Below are positions 1 through 7,352 of a stretch of DNA of 64,000 nucleotides, piece after piece. A program made the translations under genes and the position numbers. Each line of letters begins with the position of its first letter. Positions within the stretch are counted from its first letter, which is position 1. Under the pieces are notes generated by a model, which saw only the letters and a list, made by a program, of their open reading frames with translations, did no database searches and was not told where the DNA came from. This DNA comes from Hamiltosporidium tvaerminnensis (Eukaryota > Microsporidia > Dubosqiidae), in NCBI GenBank assembly GCA_022605425.2, contig CM061253.1:384501-448500 (forward strand), read 5' to 3'.

Positions 1-240
1 TATTATTTCATAGAAATTCAAGTAAGAATATCTATTAAAGTAATTCAAGTAAGAATATCTTTTAAAGTAATACAAGTAAGAATATTTATAAAAAATAAAA
101 ATATCTATAAAAGCAATACAAGTAGAATATTATTTCATAGAAATTCAAGTAAAAATATTATTTCATAGAAATACAAGTAAAAATATTTATACACACTATT
201 ATTCCAAGTAAAAATATTTCAAATCAAAAAAATATAATTT
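1..240. repeat. AT-rich tandem repeat
   Basis: The stretch is built of imperfect units sharing the core CAAGTAAGAATAT or CAAGTAAAAATATT, separated by TTTCATAGAAAT or TAAAGTAAT variants, at roughly 24-30 bp spacing. It abuts the stop codon of the VAP-like gene. No ORF is seen. The left edge is cut by the window. Confidence 0.75.
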
Positions 241-699
241 TTATTTAAAACTGATAATTTTCCATATCAAAAACATAAAAGCATAACCAATCACACACCA
301 AGACATTGCATCCACAATTTCAAATTGTTTTCCATTTTCTTTAATCTCATCTCCTATTTCAATAGATAATTTATGAGACATGAGAGGTTTGACACTTTGA
401 TCTTTTAAAAATTCTTTAAAATCGTCCTGTGTTTTACGCCAGTCAAAATCATATATTTCCACCATAAATTTATGATCACTGGCTGGTACAGCAGTTTCAT
501 TAATAAAAAGTTGTATTTCTACAGTCTGAAGTGGTATTATTATACCACTTGTAGGTTTCACTAAATATTCTTTTGGACGTGTCGTTCGTATTCTAAATCC
601 TTTACCTTCTACACTTGAGTTGTATATTGTTAGTATTGATACTCTTTCTCCTTCTTTTATTGTTATTTTGTCTTGTGGTCGTATTATAACTTCTGACAT
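241..699 (-). CDS. VAP/Scs2-like MSP-domain, tail-anchored ER protein
   Basis: This 152-residue protein looks like a VAMP-associated protein (VAP/Scs2). In eukaryotes such proteins sit in the ER membrane and tether lipid-transfer and other proteins through FFAT motifs. Residues about 3-110 read as a major sperm protein beta-sandwich: an opening IIRPQDKITIKEGE strand, an RIRTTRPKEYLVKPTSGII stretch that matches the family pattern of T.P..Y.V.P..G.I.P, and a later VEIYDFDW strand. The last 20 or so residues (WCVIGYAFMFLIWKII) form one membrane helix, as expected for a tail anchor. It is shorter than yeast Scs2 because the linker between domain and anchor is nearly absent. The ATG at 699 was chosen because the frame upstream has only a GTG and because an ACCCT motif lies just 5' of it. 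Family assignment is by pattern only. Confidence 0.85.
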   Translation of the reverse strand: MSEVIIRPQDKITIKEGERVSILTIYNSSVEGKGFRIRTTRPKEYLVKPTSGIIIPLQTVEIQLFINETAVPASDHKFMVEIYDFDWRKTQDDFKEFLKDQSVKPLMSHKLSIEIGDEIKENGKQFEIVDAMSWCVIGYAFMFLIWKIISFK

Positions 700-701
700 T
701 A

Positions 702-706
702 AGGGT
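702..706 (-). promoter_or_regulatory. CCC-type motif at start codon of VAP-like gene
   Basis: On the coding strand TACCCTTA directly precedes the ATG at 699. Such C-rich motifs adjoining the start are a known microsporidian signal. Here it also supports ATG-699 over an upstream GTG. Confidence 0.5.
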
Positions 707-714
707 ATCACATA

Positions 715-1280
715 GACATGTTAAGTCTGTAAGTAAGAAACGGTATGTATGTTGTTTCAGTATATAAAGGGGTATTTAAAGGGTGTTAGTCTTAAGAGGG
801 TGTTATTTATTTTACTGATTAGTAAAGGGTGTTGGTGTTAATAGGGTGTTAATAATATGTACTCATAATTAAAGGGTGTTAGTTTTAAGAGGGGTTAACA
901 ATATGTACTATTAATTAAAGGGTGTTAGTTTTAAGAGGTGTTAATAATATGTACTAATTATAGGGTCTTAAAGAATATTTATTTAAAGGGTTAGTGTTTA
1001 AGGGGTGTTAATACAAGGAGATGGTATTTAAGAGGTGTTAATAATATGTACTTATAATTAAAGGGTGTTAGTGTTATGAGGTGTTAATAATATGTACATA
1101 TAATTAAAAGGTGTTAACATCATTACTTATAATAAAGGGGTTTTATTAATTACTACTGCAATAAAAGGGTGCTAACCTTAACCCTTATATTTAAAGGGGT
1201 GTTAATATCAATACTTATAATAAAGGGGTTTTATTAATTACTACTTATAATAAAAGGGTGTTAAGAGACAAAATAACTAA
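715..1280. repeat. AGGGTGTTA-type spacer minisatellite
   Basis: The spacer between the VAP-like and Gid8-like genes is filled by imperfect 40-65 bp units. Each unit has AAAGGGTGTTAGT, AAGAGGTGTTAATAATATGTACT and TATAATTAAAGGG segments. The same AGGGTGTTA word recurs in other spacers and, in frame, inside the Gid8-like and Dis3 genes. No ORF is seen. Confidence 0.8.
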
Positions 1281-1369
1281 AATACTTTCTAACTATAAAA
1301 CCTTATAAATACAAAAATCTAAAATAATTTACAAATATTTTATTTTCGTAGTAAAACAGAGTTTAGAAG

Positions 1370-1660
1370 GAAGGCTACCTCTTATACCAACCCTCTTACA
1401 CTAATACAATACTAACCTTCTTATACTAATACATTACTAAACCTTATACCAACACTTTTACACTGATAGATTACTAACCTATTATACCAATACATTCCTA
1501 CCCTAACCCCAACCCTAACCCTAATATATGCATAAACACTATAACCCTAACCCTAATATATGCATAAACACTATAACCTAACCCTAATACATTACTACCG
1601 CTTATCTAACCCTAACCCTAACCCTAATATATGCATAAACAACTATAACCCTAATAAACC
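1370..1660. repeat. Interstitial telomere-like CCCTAA runs
   Basis: Runs of CCCTAACCCTAACCCTAA alternate with TATATGCATAAACACTATAA spacers, at least four times between about 1,498 and 1,650. They are preceded by CTTATACCAATACATTACTAAC repeats. CCCTAA is the reverse complement of the common eukaryotic telomere unit TTAGGG. The run lies inside a gene island, so it is an interstitial tract or a repeat that merely resembles a telomere, not a chromosome end in this window. Confidence 0.7.
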
Positions 1661-1672
1661 ACCATTAAAATC

Positions 1673-3052
1673 CTATGAATTATAACTCCTAAAACTAGGA
1701 AACTTATACTTCCTACTAAGCTTACTCTCCCCTACAACAATACCCTTTAACACCTCTTTCAACTCACTACTATTACCATCATATATACTCATTAACACTC
1801 CATTAACATACCCACCTACTCTTCTTCTTCTCATTTCTATACTATCTCCTTCTCCAAATACAAAATATTCCATTAAATCTTCTAAATTACTTACTAATCC
1901 ACTGTTACTCTCTACAATAGGTGCTAATTCACTTTGTATAAAATTTAAAGCTTTATCTACTAAATCATCCTTAAAATGTAAATTGTAATCTTTAAAAGAA
2001 GTATTGTTAGTAGTGGATATAGTGTTAGTAGATAGAGTGTTAGTACTAAGAGGGTGTAAGGTATTAGTACTGTTACTAACAGGGTCTTGTTCATAGGTAG
2101 TGTTACTAACAGGGTCTTGTTTATTACTACTATTACTAACAGGGTGTAAGTTATTTCTACTGTCGTTAACAGGGTGTAAGGTATTAGTACTGTTGTTAAC
2201 AGGGTCTTGTTCATTAGTACTCTTGTTAAGAGGGTGTAAGGTATTAGTACTGTTGTTAACAGGGTCTTGTTCAATAGTACTGTTGTTAACAGGGTCTTGT
2301 TCATAGGTACTATTAATAACAAGGTGTAAGTTATTAGTAATGTTGTTAACAGGGTCTTGATTATTACTACTGTTACTAGCACCCTTATAATCATTTGACT
2401 CGTTATTATCACCCCCCTCTATCCTACTACTACTAATACCCTTATAATCATTTGACTCCTTACTAACACCCCCCTCTATCCTACTACTACTAATACCCTT
2501 ATAATTATTTGACTCCTTATTATCACCCCCCTCTATCCTACTACTATCCCTAACACCCTTATAATCATTAGACTCCTTATTATCACCCCCCTCTATCCTA
2601 CTATTACTAATACCCCCTTCTATCCTACTATTATTATCACCCCCCTCTATCCTACTATTACTAACACCCCCCTCTACTCTATTATCCCCTACAACTATAC
2701 CACACAAATGACACTCATTAATATACTCTGCTGCCTTATGCTGCATAAGAGAATAATACATATCAACACTACTATCAAGTATACTACTATCAATATCATT
2801 AATACGTTGTATTGCTTCATCAACACATCCACGTTCTAAACACTTACGTAACATATCTCTATCTTTAAATAATTTATCATTTTTAGGAATTAAATTTGTT
2901 TCTAAAGCAAATGTATGATACATATCGTATAATCCTTCATAATAGAAATAGTCTAGTATTAGTGTGTTATGAGATAAAGGTGATATTAATGACCAAGGGT
3001 GTTGCCATTCTGTGTGTGATAAAGAAGGTGTTTCTCGTTTAGAGTGTCTCAT
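1673..3052 (-). CDS. Gid8-like LisH-CTLH protein with low-complexity insert
   Basis: The 459-residue product resembles Gid8/TWA1, a scaffold subunit of the GID/CTLH E3 ubiquitin ligase that in yeast degrades gluconeogenic enzymes. A LisH-like motif lies at about residues 27-52 (LILDYFYYEGLYDMYHTF). A CTLH-like helical block follows at about 63-115 (DMLRKCLERGCVDEAIQRI, then a MYYSLMQHKAAEYI segment). A CRA-like tail covers about 350-459 (ALNFIQSELAPIVES and later helices ending in KYKFPSF). Between CTLH and CRA, about 230 residues are repeats of SRIEGGDNKESNDYKG and NNSTNEQDPV/NTLHPV. Without them the protein would be about 230 residues, the usual Gid8 size. The ATG at 3,052 has a CCCC motif just upstream. 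Other LisH-CTLH-CRA proteins (RanBPM, Gid9) are possible, but the length minus insert favours Gid8. Confidence 0.78.
   Translation of the reverse strand: MRHSKRETPSLSHTEWQHPWSLISPLSHNTLILDYFYYEGLYDMYHTFALETNLIPKNDKLFKDRDMLRKCLERGCVDEAIQRINDIDSSILDSSVDMYYSLMQHKAAEYINECHLCGIVVGDNRVEGGVSNSRIEGGDNNSRIEGGISNSRIEGGDNKESNDYKGVRDSSRIEGGDNKESNNYKGISSSRIEGGVSKESNDYKGISSSRIEGGDNNESNDYKGASNSSNNQDPVNNITNNLHLVINSTYEQDPVNNSTIEQDPVNNSTNTLHPLNKSTNEQDPVNNSTNTLHPVNDSRNNLHPVSNSSNKQDPVSNTTYEQDPVSNSTNTLHPLSTNTLSTNTISTTNNTSFKDYNLHFKDDLVDKALNFIQSELAPIVESNSGLVSNLEDLMEYFVFGEGDSIEMRRRRVGGYVNGVLMSIYDGNSSELKEVLKGIVVGESKLSRKYKFPSFRSYNS
1985..2690 (-). repeat. In-frame repeat insert in Gid8-like gene
   Basis: Two repeat families stay in frame within the gene. 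The C-proximal one encodes NNSTNEQDPV/NTLHPV units (about 30 bp or multiples, containing AACAGGGTCTTGTT or AACAGGGTGTAAG). The N-proximal one encodes SRIEGGD-NKESNDYKG units (CCCCCCTCTATCCTACTA words). Unit lengths are multiples of three. The first family also occurs in the Dis3 gene. Confidence 0.85.
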
Positions 3053-3059
3053 TAATAAA

Positions 3060-3063
3060 GGGG
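3060..3063 (-). promoter_or_regulatory. C-rich motif at start codon of Gid8-like gene
   Basis: The coding strand reads ACCCCTTTATTA immediately before the ATG at 3,052. This is a microsporidian-style C-rich start-proximal motif. Confidence 0.45.
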
Positions 3064-3115
3064 TAGTTAAATAAAAGGAGAAGAAGTTAGTTGTAGGGTA
3101 ATAGCAGGGTGTTAC

Positions 3116-3440
3116 TATATAGTAATAGGTATAGGGTTATAATTACTAGGATGGTTATAGGGTTATAATAATTACTAGGATGGTTATAGGGTTATAATAA
3201 TTACTAGGATGGTTATAGGGTTATAATTACTAGGATGGTTATAGGGTTATAATTACTAGGATGGTTATAGGGTTATAATTACTAGGATGGTTATAGGGTT
3301 ATAATTACTAGGATGGTTATAGGGTTATAATTACTAGGATAGGTTATAGGGTTATAATTACTAGGATAGGTAAGAGGGTGATAATTACTAGGATGGTTAT
3401 AGGGTTATAATTACTAGGATGGTTATAGGGTTATAATTAC
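3116..3440. repeat. 26-bp minisatellite
   Basis: At least eleven near-perfect direct copies of TAATTACTAGGATGGTTATAGGGT-type units occur, with occasional 3-bp TAA expansions and single-base variants. The tract lies in the divergent spacer between the Gid8-like and dUTPase genes. There is no spacer diversity between copies, so it is a tandem array and not a CRISPR. Confidence 0.9.
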
Positions 3441-3445
3441 GGTCT

Positions 3446-3722
3446 AATAACTAACACCCTCTTATCTACTAGTACTACTTATTATTAACACCCTCTTATC
3501 TACTACCCTCTAACATATCCTTATTATTAACACCCTCTTATCTACTACCCTCTAACATATCCTTATTATTAACACCCTCTAACTTATCCTTATTATTAAC
3601 ACCCTCTTATCTACTACCCTCTAACATATCCTTATTATTAACACCCTCTTATCTACTACCCTCTAACATATCCTTATTATTAACACCCTCTTATCTACTA
3701 CCCTCTAACATATCCATTACCC
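3446..3722. repeat. 42-bp AACACCCTC minisatellite
   Basis: About six direct copies of a 42-bp unit are built from TAACACCCTCTTATCTACTA and CCCTCTAACATATCCTTATT. Shorter deletion variants are present. It carries the same AACACCCT word found inside the Dis3 and Gid8-like coding repeats. Confidence 0.88.
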
Positions 3723-3763
3723 TCTACCACATATATCCCTACAATATACCCTAACCCTTTACC

Positions 3764-3915
3764 ATGAATGTCATTACAACCTGTAATACTCCTTATATTC
3801 TAACAACAATATAAATACTTCTTACCCTAACCCTTTACCATGAATGTCATTACAACCTGTAATACTCCTTATATTCTAACAACAATATAAATACTTCTTA
3901 CCCTCACCCTTTACC
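3764..3915 (+). repeat. Two 76-bp copies of the dUTPase gene start
   Basis: Two tandem 76-bp units begin with ATGAATGTCATTACAACC at 3,764 and 3,840. The third register, at 3,916, is the real dUTPase start. Each unit continues with TACTCCTTATATTC.AACAAC, a segment of the gene that lies 22 bp further on in the gene itself, so the units look like gene-derived copies with an internal deletion. Each is an ATG-led reading frame of 16 codons ending in TAA, and each is preceded by CCCTAACCCTTTACC. They may act as upstream ORFs or alternative starts, or be passive repeats. Confidence 0.85.
3901..3915 (+). promoter_or_regulatory. CCC-type motif at dUTPase start
   Basis: CCCTCACCCTTTACC directly abuts the ATG at 3,916, and almost the same string precedes each upstream 76-bp copy. 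It fits the C-rich motif seen at the other island genes. Confidence 0.5.
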
Positions 3916-4293
3916 ATGAATGTCATTACAACCGGTAATATAAAAAAGAATAACACTTCATACTCCTTATATTCCAACAACAACTACACATTAAAACCTA
4001 AGACCCTACAATATATACATACAGGTGTTAATATTTCAATACCAAATAATAATTTTGGTTTACTTACAAGTACTAAGTATAAGATAATGGGTGGTGTTAT
4101 AGATAGTGATTATAGAGGAGAAATAGTTGTTATGATTTATAATATATATGATGAGTGTATATGTGTTAGTAAGGGTGATGAGATATGTAGAATGTATGTT
4201 GTTAGTATTTGTACACCTGAGCTTGTTATGGTGGATGAGTTAGAAGAGAGTGAAAGGGGGGATAAAGGGTTTGGATCAACAGGAAGGAAATAA
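3916..4293 (+). CDS. dut: dUTPase-like protein (dUTP pyrophosphatase)
   Basis: The 125-residue protein is a trimeric-type dUTPase homologue. The family hydrolyses dUTP to dUMP and pyrophosphate, keeping uracil out of DNA and supplying dTMP synthesis. Motif 3 is intact (GVIDSDYRGEI, with the catalytic-type Asp in GVID), and so is the C-terminal motif 5 (RGDKGFGSTG). The motif 1 position reads NTSYSLYS where the family has DAGYDLYS. Motif 2 reads LLTSTKYKI instead of the PRSG-type phosphate-binding loop. Motif 4 is GDEICRM, where GDRIAQ(L/M) is usual. At 125 residues it is slightly short for the family. The altered motifs 1 and 2 leave enzyme activity uncertain. The ATG at 3,916 is the third of three 76-bp registers and the only one that opens the full frame. 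Confidence 0.82.
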   Translation: MNVITTGNIKKNNTSYSLYSNNNYTLKPKTLQYIHTGVNISIPNNNFGLLTSTKYKIMGGVIDSDYRGEIVVMIYNIYDECICVSKGDEICRMYVVSICTPELVMVDELEESERGDKGFGSTGRK

Positions 4294-4337
4294 AGGGTTA
4301 TATTTTTATAGTAGGGTTATAGGATAATGAAAGGGGG

Positions 4338-4538
4338 ATAAAGGGTTTGGATCAACAGGAAGGAAATAAAGGGTTATATGTTATAGTGGATGAGTTAGAA
4401 GAGGGAATAAAGGGTTTGGATCAACAGGAAGGAAATAAAGGGTTATATGTTATAGTGGATGAGTTAGAAGAGGGAATAAAGGGTTTGGATCAACAGGAAG
4501 GAAATAAAGGGTTATATGTTATAGTAGGGTTGTAGGAT
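4338..4538 (+). repeat. 69-bp repeats derived from the dUTPase 3' end
   Basis: Three units of 69 bp (GATGAGTTAGAAGAG, then GGAATAAAGGGTTTGG, then ATCAACAGGAAGGAAATAAA) repeat the last codons and stop region of the dUTPase gene. A short deletion relative to the gene shifts the frame, so the motif-5 DNA now reads GLDQQEGNKGLYVIVDELEE in an open 23-residue periodicity. That frame has no independent start of note, and I do not call it a gene. Confidence 0.85.
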
Positions 4539-4549
4539 AGTAGGGTTTA

Positions 4550-5079
4550 TTGATTAAATTAATGGGTTTTAACACATTTTATTTACTTATATTATAACAC
4601 CCTTATAATATTACTATTTACTATATTTATATTATAACCCTTTTATTTACTTAGTATTTCTACTTATATTTATAACCCTTTAATACTTACTTATATTATA
4701 ACCCATTTTATTTCTACTTATATTTATAACACCCTTATAATATTACTATTTACTATACTTATATTATAACCCTTTTATTTACTTACTATTACTACTTTAT
4801 TATAACCCTTTAACTTACTACTTATATTATAACCCTTTAATACTACTTATATTATAACCCTTTATTACTACGTATATTATAACCCTTTAATAACCCCTTT
4901 AATACTACTTATACTATAACCCTTTTACAACCCCTTTAATACTACTTGTATTATAACCCTTTAACTTACTTATATTATAACCCTTTAATACTTACTTATA
5001 CTAATACTAACACCCCTTTATTCCCTACCACATCCCTATAACTAACCCCCTTATCTCCTTTATATTTATAACCCCTTTA
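4550..5079. repeat. TATAACCCTTTAATA-type spacer repeat
   Basis: The spacer consists of imperfect copies of ACTTATATTATAACCCTTTAATACT of about 25-45 bp. It ends in CCCCTTTATTCCCT before the Swi3-like start. No ORF or RNA gene is seen. Confidence 0.75.
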
Positions 5080-5089
5080 TTCCCTACCC
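5080..5089 (+). promoter_or_regulatory. CCC-type motif at start of Swi3-like gene
   Basis: TTCCCTACCC runs directly into the ATG at 5,090. This is the clearest example in the window of a C-rich motif touching the initiation codon. Confidence 0.5.
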
Positions 5090-6748
5090 ATGCAAAATAT
5101 TTTCCCTTTCCCCGAAGAAATAGAATACGAAGAAATCTACGGACAAACCCTACCAGATGCACACCCACCCAAGCAACAACACACACACAACCTAAAGAGC
5201 AGTGGTAGTATTAGTAATGGTAGTATTAGTAGTATTAGTAATACCAGTACTACTTGTAATACAAATACCAGTACTAATACCAGTACAAATACCAGTACTA
5301 ATACCAGTACTAATACCAGTACTAATACCAGTACTAATACCAGTACTAATACCATTACTAATACCAGTACTCCCCCCACTAATACCATTATCACCATCCC
5401 TTCATTCTCTAAATGGTTTTCTTTTACTTCTATACACAACATAGAACACCAAGCATTTCCAGAAATAAAAAAAGACATTTCATTTTCAAATATATACATA
5501 CATTACCGTAACACCCTTATAAATACATATCAAAATAATACCAAAGTATATTTAACAATAACATATTCTCGTAAATTAATTTCTTGTAATTTACATATGT
5601 TAATACGTATACATTCTTTTCTTGAGAAGTATTGTCTTATTAATTATAAGGTAGAACATAGATATGTGTTACAAGGAAGAGAGGATATTAAAAGGATAAG
5701 AATTGAACAACTAGGGGGTATAGTGGGTATTAATTGTGATAGTAGTAATAAAAGGGATAATATAAGGGATAATAGTAATATAAGTAATAGTAATATAAGG
5801 GATAATATAAGGGATAATAGTAGTAATATAAGTAATATAAGGGATAATAGTAATATAAGGGATAATAATAGTAATATAAGTATAAAAGATAATAATAGTA
5901 ATATAAGTATAAAAGATAATATAAGGGATATAAGTAACACTAACCAAATAAATAACCCTACTAATAACCCTACTAATAACCAAATAAATAACCAAATAAA
6001 TACGCAAGATATCCCTGACTTTACTACGCTTAGGTGTGGGTGTGGTGGGGGTTTGAGTGAGTGTTGTTATTATTGTGATAAATTAAATATATTTATATGT
6101 GGGGAGTGTTATGATAAGGGTATATATCCTATGGGTTGTGTAAGTGATATGTTTATAAAATATTCAAAATCTATTATTACTTGTGAGAGGTGGAGTTTAA
6201 AAGAAGAATTACTATTATTAGAAGGAATAGAGAAATATGAAGATGATTGGAATAGAGTGAGTGAGTATGTAGGTACTAAGAGTATGGAACAGTGTGTATT
6301 ACACTTTTTAAAGATGCCTATAAGTGATGATATAATATATAAAAATATAGAAATGTGTAAAGATGTAAGTATAAGTACATCTACAAATCCTATAATGAGT
6401 GTTATAGCGTTTATATGTAGTTGTGTACATCCTAGTGTTGCTAGTGAGGCAAGTAAATGGGCAATTCAGAGGTTTTCTGATGATATAGCAAAAATGACAG
6501 GTGTCATTTTTGGAGTGGCTGGGTATAAAGCGATGGAACAGAAGTGTGTGGAAGAGAAGAAGGTTGAGAGGTTGTTACAGGTTCTTGTTGAGAGTCAGAT
6601 TAAGAAAATGGAGCTTAAAATTGAAGATTTTAAGGTGTTGTGTGGTGTTGTTGAGAAGGAGAGAAGTGATTTGAATAGAGCGAGAGATAATTATAGGAAG
6701 GAGATTGAAGCAATAAAGGAGAAGATTGTGAGTATGAGAAGGGGGTGA
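5090..6748 (+). CDS. Swi3/Rsc8/SMARCC-like SWIRM-SANT chromatin remodelling subunit
   Basis: The 552-residue product has the domain order of the Swi3/Rsc8/Moira family, core scaffold subunits of SWI/SNF-RSC nucleosome remodellers. A SWIRM domain covers about residues 103-190 (PSFSKWFSFTSIHNIEHQAF, then a LINTYQNN-type helix). A ZZ-like zinc finger covers about 314-350 (CGCGGG, CCYYCD, CGEC). A SANT/Myb domain covers about 366-410 (RWSLKEELLLLEGIEKYEDD, TKSMEQCVLHFLKM). A conserved helix follows at about 434-460 (IMSVIAFICSCVHPSVASEA), and a charged coiled coil covers about 488-552. Two low-complexity stretches interrupt it: TSTN repeats before SWIRM (about residues 60-98) and NIRDNSNIS repeats between SWIRM and ZZ (about 222-305). 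The protein is expected in the nucleus. Confidence 0.88.
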   Translation: MQNIFPFPEEIEYEEIYGQTLPDAHPPKQQHTHNLKSSGSISNGSISSISNTSTTCNTNTSTNTSTNTSTNTSTNTSTNTSTNTSTNTITNTSTPPTNTIITIPSFSKWFSFTSIHNIEHQAFPEIKKDISFSNIYIHYRNTLINTYQNNTKVYLTITYSRKLISCNLHMLIRIHSFLEKYCLINYKVEHRYVLQGREDIKRIRIEQLGGIVGINCDSSNKRDNIRDNSNISNSNIRDNIRDNSSNISNIRDNSNIRDNNSNISIKDNNSNISIKDNIRDISNTNQINNPTNNPTNNQINNQINTQDIPDFTTLRCGCGGGLSECCYYCDKLNIFICGECYDKGIYPMGCVSDMFIKYSKSIITCERWSLKEELLLLEGIEKYEDDWNRVSEYVGTKSMEQCVLHFLKMPISDDIIYKNIEMCKDVSISTSTNPIMSVIAFICSCVHPSVASEASKWAIQRFSDDIAKMTGVIFGVAGYKAMEQKCVEEKKVERLLQVLVESQIKKMELKIEDFKVLCGVVEKERSDLNRARDNYRKEIEAIKEKIVSMRRG

Positions 6749-7040
6749 TATGAATAGTGGGTGTTAGTATGAGTATAGGAAGGAGATTGAAGCAATAAAG
6801 GAGAAGATTGTGAGTATGAGAAGGGGTGATATGAATAGTGGGTGTTAGTATGAGTATAGGAAGGAGATTGAAGCAATAAAGGAGAAGATTGTGAGTATGA
6901 GAAGGGAGTGATATGAATAGTGGGTGTTAGATGAGTATAGGAAGGAGATTGAAGCAATAAAGGAGAAGATTGTGAGTATGAGAAGGGGGTGATATGAATA
7001 GTGGGTGTTAGATGAGTATAGGAAGGAGGGTATGATATAA
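6695..7040 (+). repeat. 81-bp repeats derived from the Swi3-like 3' end
   Basis: The final coding segment (AGGAAGGAGATTGAAGCAAT up to the TGA) plus about 30 bp of 3' flank is repeated. Units start at 6,695 (in the gene), 6,777, 6,858, 6,939 and, partly, 7,020, giving periods of 82, 81, 81 and 81 bp. The copies outside the gene do not extend it, because the stop codon is copied too. Confidence 0.9.
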
Positions 7041-7352
7041 GTAAGTGTTAGTATGAGTAAAGAGTTTATAAGTAAGTGGTAAGTGTTAGTATAAATATAA
7101 GTAAGTATATATAAGTAGGAAGTAAAGTAAGTAAGTAAGTATAACTAGATATATAAGAGTATAAGATACTATATATATAAGTAAGTAAGAATAGGTGTGT
7201 TTTAAAAGGTTTTAAAAATTTATTAAATTGTGTTGTTTTACTGTTATTGTAAAAAATACTTTATATTAGGTGAAGAGAGGATAACCACTGTAGATGGGTT
7301 TTACTTTTATAATCAAAAGTATTTTATTATAGTATTATAGTATATTATTACT
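7041..7352. other. Spacer, GTAAGTATA-rich, no gene seen
   Basis: A simple-sequence stretch of AAGTAAGTA and TATATAAG words runs to about 7,190 and is followed by ordinary AT-rich DNA. No ORF, RNA or known element is seen. It marks the change from gene island to transposon-rich sequence. Confidence 0.6.

Noticed and set aside
1495-1660. Chromosome end
   Set aside because: Genes lie on both sides and the runs are short and interrupted.
1960-2412. Overlapping and antisense frames in repeat blocks (also at 2,100, 5,137, 5,202, 5,644, 5,711, 35,114, 36,386, 37,058)
   Set aside because: Low-complexity DNA is open in several frames. Only the frame continuing into conserved domains is kept. The others are Leu/Thr/Val repeats.
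3116-3722. CRISPR-like direct repeats
   Set aside because: The copies are contiguous, with no unique spacers, no cas genes and a eukaryotic context. These are minisatellites.
4347-4535. 62-codon repeat protein downstream of dUTPase
   Set aside because: It is the dUTPase 3' end repeated in a shifted frame. There is no independent signal for a gene.
6691-6957. Antisense frame over the 81-bp repeats
   Set aside because: It arises from the repeat periodicity and has no domain or start signal.
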